Part shown: positions 38,701 to 47,700 of the stretch, piece after piece
Layout of the letters: each line of letters opens with the position of its first letter
How positions within the stretch are numbered: position 1 is the stretch's first letter
Translations under genes and position numbers: made by a program
NCBI RefSeq assembly: GCF_014839805.1
Contig: NC_051142.1
Coordinates: forward strand, 18,570,589 to 18,634,588
Origin: Manduca sexta
Taxonomy: Eukaryota > Arthropoda > Insecta > Lepidoptera > Sphingidae
DNA: 64,000 nucleotides
Direction: 5' to 3'
The notes under the pieces: generated by a model
What the model saw: the letters and a program-made list of their open reading frames with translations, nothing else
The model's database searches: none
What the model was told of the DNA's origin: nothing

Positions 38701-41700
38701 CACAGCGGACACACACAAAGTCTCAGGCGAGCCTCCGCGCGACCCGCCAGCCCCGCGCACAGCGACATCGCCAAGCGGTACGTACACGCGCACGCACGCA
38801 CGCACACGGACACAGCGGACACACAAAGTCTCAGGCGAGCCTCCGCGCGACCCGCCAGCCCCGCGCACAGCGACATCGCCAAGCGGTACGTACACGCGCA
38901 CGCACGCACGCACACGGACACAGCGGACACACACAAAGTCTCAGGCGAGCCTCCGCGCGACCCGCCAGCCCCGCGCACAGCGACATCGCCAAGCGGTACG
39001 TACACGCGCACGCACGCACGCACACGGACACAGCGGACACACACAAAGTCTCAGGCGAGCCTCCGCGCGACCCGCCAGCCCCGCGCACAGCGACATCGCC
39101 AAGCGGTACGTACACGCGCACGCACGCACGCACACGGACACAGCGGACACACACAAAGTCTCAGGCGAGCCTCCGCGCGACCCGCCAGCCCCGCGCACAG
39201 CGACATCGCCAAGCGGTACGTACACGCGCACGCACGCACGCACACGGACACAGCGGACACACACAAAGTCTCAGGCGAGCCTCCGCGCGACCCGCCAGCC
39301 CCGCGCACAGCGACATCGCCAAGCGGTACGTACACGCGCACGCACGCACGCACACGGACACAGCGGACACACACAAAGTCTCAGGCGAGCCTCCGCGCGA
39401 CCCGCCAGCCCCGCGCACAGCGACATCGCCAAGCGGTACGTACACGCGCACGCACGCACGCACACGGACACAGCGGACACACACAAAGTCTCAGGCGAGC
39501 CTCCGCGCGACCCGCCAGCCCCGCGCACAGCGACATCGCCAAGCGGTACGTACACGCGCACGCACGCACGCACACGGACACAGCGGACACACACAAAGTC
39601 TCAGGCGAGCCTCCGCGCGACCCGCCAGCCCCGCGCACAGCGACATCGCCAAGCGGTACGTACACGCGCACGCACGCACGCACACGGACACAGCGGACAC
39701 ACACAAAGTCTCAGGCGAGCCTCCGCGCGACCCGCCAGCCCCGCGCACAGCGACATCGCCAAGCGGTACGTACACGCGCACGCACGCACGCACACGGACA
39801 CAGCGGACACACACAAAGTCTCAGGCGAGCCTCCGCGCGACCCGCCAGCCCCGCGCACAGCGACATCGCCAAGCGGTACGTACACGCGCACGCACGCACG
39901 CACACGGACACAGCGGACACACACAAAGTCTCAGGCGAGCCTCCGCGCGACCCGCCAGCCCCGCGCACAGCGACATCGCCAAGCGGTACGTACACGCGCA
40001 CGCACGCACGCACACGGACACAGCGGACACACACAAAGTCTCAGGCGAGCCTCCGCGCGACCCGCCAGCCCCGCGCACAGCGACATCGCCAAGCGGTACG
40101 TACACGCGCACGCACGCACGCACACGGACACAGCGGACACACACAAAGTCTCAGGCGAGCCTCCGCGCGACCCGCCAGCCCCGCGCACAGCGACATCGCC
40201 AAGCGGTACGTACACGCGCACGCACGCACGCACACGGACACAGCGGACACACACAAAGTCTCAGGCGAGCCTCCGCGCGACCCGCCAGCCCCGCGCACAG
40301 CGACATCGCCAAGCGGTACGTACACGCGCACGCACGCACGCACACGGACACAGCGGACACACACAAAGTCTCAGGCGAGCCTCCGCGCGACCCGCCAGCC
40401 CCGCGCACAGCGACATCGCCAAGCGGTACGTACACGCGCACGCACGCACGCACACGGACACAGCGGACACACACAAAGTCTAAGGCGAGCCTCCGCGCGA
40501 CGCCGCCAGCCCCGCGCACAGCGACATCGCCAAGCGGTACGTACACGCGCACGCACGCACGCACACGGACACAGCGGACACACACAAAGTCTCAGGCGAG
40601 CCTCCGCGCGACCCGCCAGCCCCGCGCACAGCGACATCGCCAAGCGGTACGTACACGCGCACGCACGCACGCACACGGACACAGCGGACACACACAAAGT
40701 CTCAGGCGAGCCTCCGCGCGACCCGCCAGCCCCGCGCACAGCGACATCGCCAAGCGGTACGTACACGCGCACGCACGCACGCACACGGACACAGCGGACA
40801 CACACAAAGTCTCAGGCGAGCCTCCGCGCGACCCGCCAGCCCCGCGCACAGCGACATCGCCAAGCGGTACGTACACGCGCACGCACGCACGCACACGGAC
40901 ACAGCGGACACACACAAAGTCTCAGGCGAGCCTCCGCGCGACCCGCCAGCCCCGCGCACAGCGACATCGCCAAGCGGTACGTACACGCACGCACGCACGC
41001 ACACGGACACAGCGGACACACACAAAGTCTCAGGCGAGCCTCCGCGCGACCCGCCAGCCCCGCGCACAGCGACATCGCCAAACGGTACGTACACGCGCAC
41101 GCACGCACGCACACGGACACAGCGGACACACACACACAAACATCTCCACCTAACTTTTATTCTAAGTTTGGACTAACTTGTTCAGAATTTCCCGATAATT
41201 TACTCCAGCAACAATATTTCAGTAATATTATATACGGGTCATTTCGACATTGCGTTACTAAATGAAACCACAGGTTCGTGGTGACCTCTGCTAACACCGT
41301 GCAAAAGATTATTCATAAGTAACGTATATTTACGTCAATAATCCCGATTTTAGATTTATGGTTTTTTGATCACGCTGTCTCTTAACGCGCTTAACTGAAG
41401 TGAATGAACTACGTCACAGCTGATGATATTATTACCGAACCTATAGGGTTCAGAAGGTCAGCTCACAAATGAACTCCCAATACGTTCACTGACTTGGTTG
41501 CAACAGTTCATTGAGTCAATAATTAATTACTACAAAAAATATTTCGTCAATTATAAACGTTATTTTCGTTAATAAAATAGTTTTCCTACCAAAAAAGTTA
41601 CCTACATAATTCCTAAAGTTACAAGATTTAAATCTATTGGTATCGTATTTTTTTTAAATTCTACATGATATTCCGACATTTATTTTAATTCCAACATTAA

Positions 41701-44700
41701 TATTTCGGTTTGTCATAATATCTAAAAGAAGACTACGTACACATTACCGAACGTCATATTATGCTTTCTGTACCATTTCTTTGCTATGGCAATACGTCCG
41801 AGTCTTTGACCGAGTGAAAAGAGCGCGCGATTATTCAATACAATAGTCGTACTCTTTCTCGCCTAAACTAGCAATGTTGTCAGTATAAACCTTTTTACCA
41901 AAAAGCTTGCTAAAACGACACAGCATTTCAAAAATTCTATTAGATTTTTTTTTTATTACATGATGTTCTAACAGATTTAACACACAATTGTATTACAAAA
42001 TAAAATAAGTAATGATTTATGATGAAATGATTAATGAAAAGTCTACCTAATTAAAATAATACACAGCAATATTTTAGTATTTTTAAAACATTATTTTAAG
42101 TAATAAAGTATAATAGAGATTTTGGATTCAGTGATTCATTTTCAATAGGCATACGGGGTATAAAATAAACAAGATATTGCACAATAAGTTAATAATAAAA
42201 AAAGTTTGGTAACACTGCGAAGGCACGTGTTAGTTGTAAAACTCTGGCTCGTCAAATATCGTGTACCTCCAGACTAGTGTTGCCAGGGTCAATTTGTTTA
42301 AAATCAAGACGGTAAAACAAATCGAGATTTAGTGTTGTAGATCGGGACATAAAAAAAGCAAGTATTTTTTTAAAATTTAAGTTTTATGTATTGCGTTTTA
42401 CAAAAATATCACTGCAAGTCATGCTAAAGTTGCGTTTTATTTGGATTTCTGTTTTAACATCGAAGCACAGATCGCCGGGTAGTCGCATCTCTAAGCAAAA
42501 GAATAAAACAAAACTGTACCTTCAGCGCTAGTGAGATGATACTTGCTATTTTGATTGCATTGTCGCACTCAACACAGTGATGAATTCGTAGTTTATTTTT
42601 TCATAATACTTAATGGTTTTAATAATTTTATTGGTGCAAAACGGGTCACGTCCCCAGAACCCTAAAAATCGGGACATCCCGCGCAAATCGGGACATCAGG
42701 CAACACTACTCCAGACTACTACATTTGGGGAATTCGCTAACCTCGTGTGTCGCGTGTTGGTCGGTAAGGCACAAAGATATTTAAAGTGGTCCCCTAAATG
42801 CGACCTTAACACGTATAAAATAGAGTCTATTTTTAGAAATATTTTTGTCATTTTGAATATTTTACGATCGCGAAGTTGCATCGTTGACGCGTACGCGAAA
42901 CTGAACTAATCACAATCTATTGATTATGTTTCTAGCGGGGGCTGTCATTACGATTTTAATGTGGATTTATGAATTTGCGATAGGTACTGAATGGAAAAAT
43001 CCAATATCATTTTGTCCGACCCGGGATTCGATCCCGTGACTTTAGCAAAGCATCCGTACTATAATACAACTGCGGCACCGAGGTAGTCACAAATTAACTC
43101 TATTAAAAATACTTTGAAGTATGAAACAACTTTTAAAGGAACAAGCAATCTACAAATCATTAGGTATTGGTAAACGCATTTACTATTTTGAAAACATGTT
43201 AGATACCTATTGGGACGTCGCGCCGTGACGCATCCCGTCGCTCGACATTTTTACCTAAAACTATCACATTACCTAATTATTATCAAGATTGTAACTTCGT
43301 TATTAATTGTTCGTGTGAATTGCCAGACTTGCAGAATGATATTTTATTGTTATGAGTGTTATAAATCTAACCGTTGAACATATTTATTATAACTACTTAT
43401 CTACTAAAATGGATGAACTACCTACATTAGAATGTGTGTGTTTTGATTTAAAAGAATGAAACCACTTTAAAATTACGGAAATCATGTGTTATGTGTACCT
43501 AACATATGCAGTTGTGGTTATTTGATTAGTGTCGTTTGCTTATGATGATAGTTTGAGCATAGAAAATATTGTAATGAAATGTGATGATTAATGCGTGATG
43601 TTTATGTTGGTTGGATGTCCACCTGCAAGGTGGACAGACGACTTGATAAACGTCGCGGGAACACATTGGATGCAGGCAGCTTTCGACAGGTCCGTCTGGA
43701 AATATTTAGGGGAGGCCTATGTTCAACAGTGGACTTTATGTGGCTGATGATGATAATGATGTTTAGGTATGTGGCTTTTTTGTAACGTCGGCGTAGCGTC
43801 GTCGCTGCTGGTCTAATTGTTGATTGAGTGATGTGGCACGACACAAAACCCTAGGTAGTTAAAGCGCCGACATCAGCTGTTCGGTTGCGGCGCGGCGCGC
43901 GCGGTGCGACGAACTACCCTTGCGCTCCGAGTGTATATCACTTGTTCGTGTGCGTGAGCATAATATTATCAATGACTGTGTGCGATGTTGCCGCTCCGAC
44001 GAATTCTAGTATAGTAGTAGTGGCAAAAGGGTGTGTAAAAATAAAATTACTATTTGAATATTTATTTTGTTTGAAAATTTTACTTTTTTGTTTTTGACCT
44101 TAGGTTAGAGTAACTTATAGTAAACTGCTTCTTTCAAGATGACTTTCTCGCAGTTAAATTTAAGTCTAGGGTTACAAAATGACCCCGTATATATACATAG
44201 TATGGCTCTCCACAAGTCCTGCAAGCTTCAAAATTAATAGAATTCGACTTGCAGTGATTGTTTAGGCGGTAAAAATTATTACGAAAATCGAGCTATGCCA
44301 GTTTTGTTGCTCTTTTGAGCCTAACTTAATACTAAATAGTGCTATTTCCCACAGATTATGCAAAGATCGCGACAGCCCCATGGCGCCGCAGACAGATTTC
44401 CAGAACACCGCGAACAACGTCAAACTGAGGTGAGTAAAGTGCATAACATTTGGTTGATATTAAAAAACATTCGTTGTGAATTGTCTATAGAATATTGTAG
44501 TATTGATAAACATAAAAAATCACGATATGAACTTATTTAATATCTTGGGATGAAAAGACTGAACTTTAAACTTTTGTTATATGAATTTTATATAGCTATT
44601 AAAATATGTCTATTGCAATAAATCGTAATTAAAAATAGACTTAGCAGTCAATCGTCAAACGTGCGTATGAGTGATGGTGTTTTGTCTACACTCAGTATGC

Positions 44701-47700
44701 ATGTGTCGGCTCGACCAGGCTGGTATATAAGCCTGTCTGAAGATCTTCAGTTTTGCTGCTGCGTGTTTTATAGACTGTAAGTTTGCCAAAGGACCAATCA
44801 TCTCCCAATTTCCAATTCCTATGTAAAGTTGAGTCTGTAGTACTTTGGCTGCGTTATCATCAGAAACCTAGCTGCTTTTATCTACCTACTCCTATTAAGT
44901 CATTGTATTTATTTGAGTAATACAATATCAAATTAAACCCAAAAATCTTGATATATAAACATATTATGTGTCCATATTATTACCAACTAGGAAGTTTGGC
45001 GGTTGACTCCATAATTAAAGTGACTTCGCCTAAAGATTACTATGACACAAAAATAATACAAATGCACATTACGCCTACATCTCCGAAGGACTGGCAGAGG
45101 TGCATTCAGGGTACCCATGTAAGCCTTGTTCCGTCCCATGATATAGGGGCACAATACAGACAATTCATGACGAATGTGTTGTTGTAAGTTTTCATTTCGT
45201 CTGACATGTTCCGTTTGAGCAGAAAATCTGTCACTTTATGTGCACGATGGTGTGTGTGTCCGTGGCAATGAATGATGTGTACTTGTAACTGTAGCTAAAT
45301 ATTAGATGTTTTAAATTGTTAATCAAATAATGTTTAACAAAAACTATAAAATATAAAAAATATGTTTACTTACTTCGATATTTTCCTTATTATGTTTGTA
45401 TCGTTGTAACAAATCAAAGATTTTTTGCGGCTTTGAGTTTTACAAAACAGCATTTTTTGAGAACTAACGAATGCATAATCTTACATAGCACCCGTAATGC
45501 AACCAATACCATCGCAAAAAGCCCAATCAATATTAAATTCGCATACAAACTTCATAAATACATGCACACACACCACCGTCCAAAAATAACCAAAATAATT
45601 TTCAAGCTTGCTTCACATCTAACATTGCAGAGAGAGAAACTCCCCGCGAAAGACAAAGTCGACACGATACAGCGGTGTACATCATCCGGTCGATGAAAAG
45701 ACTGTCGCCGTGACGCGACTCAGTTGGCACGGAAAAGACGGACACTCGACACTGATCAAAATCGATTGGCCGGTTGAGAACAACTCTATGAGTAATCTGA
45801 CGACTAGCACGATAAACTCCAGTCCGATGACTCCGGCCACTCCGGTGTACGATCCGTTGGAAAGCGACTCCGAAGTCAGCGAGAGTAACAAACAAACGAT
45901 ACAGATTAAAAATGACGTTTGCGTCAGCTGCGATAAGGAGACGTGCCTCAAATGTGAACTGAAGGCCACGGATTTTGAGTCCAAAGTTTACGAGAACAGT
46001 TTGGATCCAAGTCCTGTGCATTCCGGAAGCTATAATTTAAACAGATTGTCGGCTGTGTCGACGTCGTCGAACTCCGACCAGGAGAAGAGGGCCAATGACG
46101 TCATTAAAGTGATGACGTCGTCGCATGAGAGTTCTTCAAGTTACTCGAATGTAAGCTCTAAGCAAGATGAATTGTATGAATGCTACGGGTTTACAAGACC
46201 CAATTATATTAATTTACAATCTTCAAGCACCAGCAAAAGCTCTCCAGGATCTCCTTTAAAAAGCCCATTGAAATCTACCATAAGCATCACATTTAGATCT
46301 CCTACCAAAACCAAAAACGAGTTTGAAGGCATAGACGGAAATAACACGCCCACAAACGACAGAGATTCGGTCTACGAAGACATAGATTTAGAGAAAAACT
46401 TGTCTATAGTAGAGGAGGCGAGTGTGCCGGAAACGGATGCAAGTCTGCCAACGCAACAGGCATGCCAACCTGAGCATTTTAACGATGATCTCATTATATT
46501 AGAAACTCCTACAGAGAGGTTCGAAGATCCAGTAGACGTTTACAGCCAAGTGAAATTCTTTAAAAAGAGCATAGAAGAGGTCAACGCACTGATTTTCGAT
46601 TCTCCAGAAACGGAATGTCAATACGAAGACGAACAAAGTCATTACGAAAACGTTAAATTTGATAGGCACAACGACTACGAAAATATTAATGTGGAGCTCA
46701 AATTATGTGACAAGAAACTAGAAATTACTGAAGTCGATAATAAAGAACCGGATTCCGTGGAGAAGGACAACGGAAATGTTATAAAAAAGAATTTGAATGT
46801 TCGTGAACTAGCGATTAGGTTTGAAAGTCCTACTGAACAGAAACCACCGTTCACATTCGAAAAGTTTAAAGCCGAAATTAAATATCCAAGTCTGGAAAGG
46901 AAAGAAGACAGGAGGAAAGAAGATGCCAAAGATTCGAAAGTTAAACTAGCTAGGAGTTCTAGCAACGCGCGTTCGCTGGACGAAAGCGCTTTCGTTAAAG
47001 AATTTGGTCATGAAAAGAACTATGTAGACAGGAGGAAAAGTCTCGAAGTCAGAGACGTTAAAAGAACGACTAAATTGTTAGATTTGAATCTAAATATGGC
47101 GGACAATGAATCTAAAAATAGTGTAACACCTACAAGTGAAAACAAGATATCGTTAATACAAAGATTTAATGAAAAACGACCCACAGACATCAAAAGCTTA
47201 ATCAGCGTTGACACAGAAAAGAAACTAAGCAGAGAAAGGATAGAGAAATACAAAGAAGAAAGAAGGAACTTCTTACGAGAGAAATACAGTTCCCAATCGT
47301 TCAGAAGTAATCCAGAGCAATTGACTAGGATTAAGATAAAGAAAGATTTAGACGATAAAGGCGATTGTGAGAGGTTGAATGACCTGCCTAAGTTTGAACG
47401 GAGAAATACAGTGGACCTCGGACAAAGGATGAGGTTTTCTGTGGCCAAAAGTGCCAACAATTTGGACACTATAGCGTCCCCCACTAGTCCTGAGAAAGGG
47501 GAACCGAGCGTCGAGTTGAGAGACAGTGAGAGGTAAGTTTCCACTAAGTTTGAGGTTATACGGTATGTTTGTATTAAAATGATCAAAGCTTAAATTATTA
47601 CACATATTTTAAAAACTGGTACATTTTAAGATCATTTTTTTTTTACCTTCTATGTTTCAAGGATAAAATTAATTAATAAATTTTAAAAATGCATAAATTT

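Noticed and set aside
38279..41139. Long minus-strand open frames through the array (about 107 codons repeated)
   Set aside because: They are the antisense shadow of a GC-rich 110-bp tandem repeat and restart every unit; no separate gene is implied.
38397..41142. CRISPR array
   Set aside because: The repeats are contiguous with no unique spacers, and the host is an animal; it is a minisatellite.
38289..41153. 954- and 730-codon open frames in the other two + frames
   Set aside because: Same repeat read in shifted frames. Only the frame continuous with exon 23 has splice and domain support.
46675..47605. Minus-strand open frames of 85-188 codons
   Set aside because: Antisense shadows of the 1.9-kb CdGAPr exon, which has splice sites and frame continuity on the + strand.
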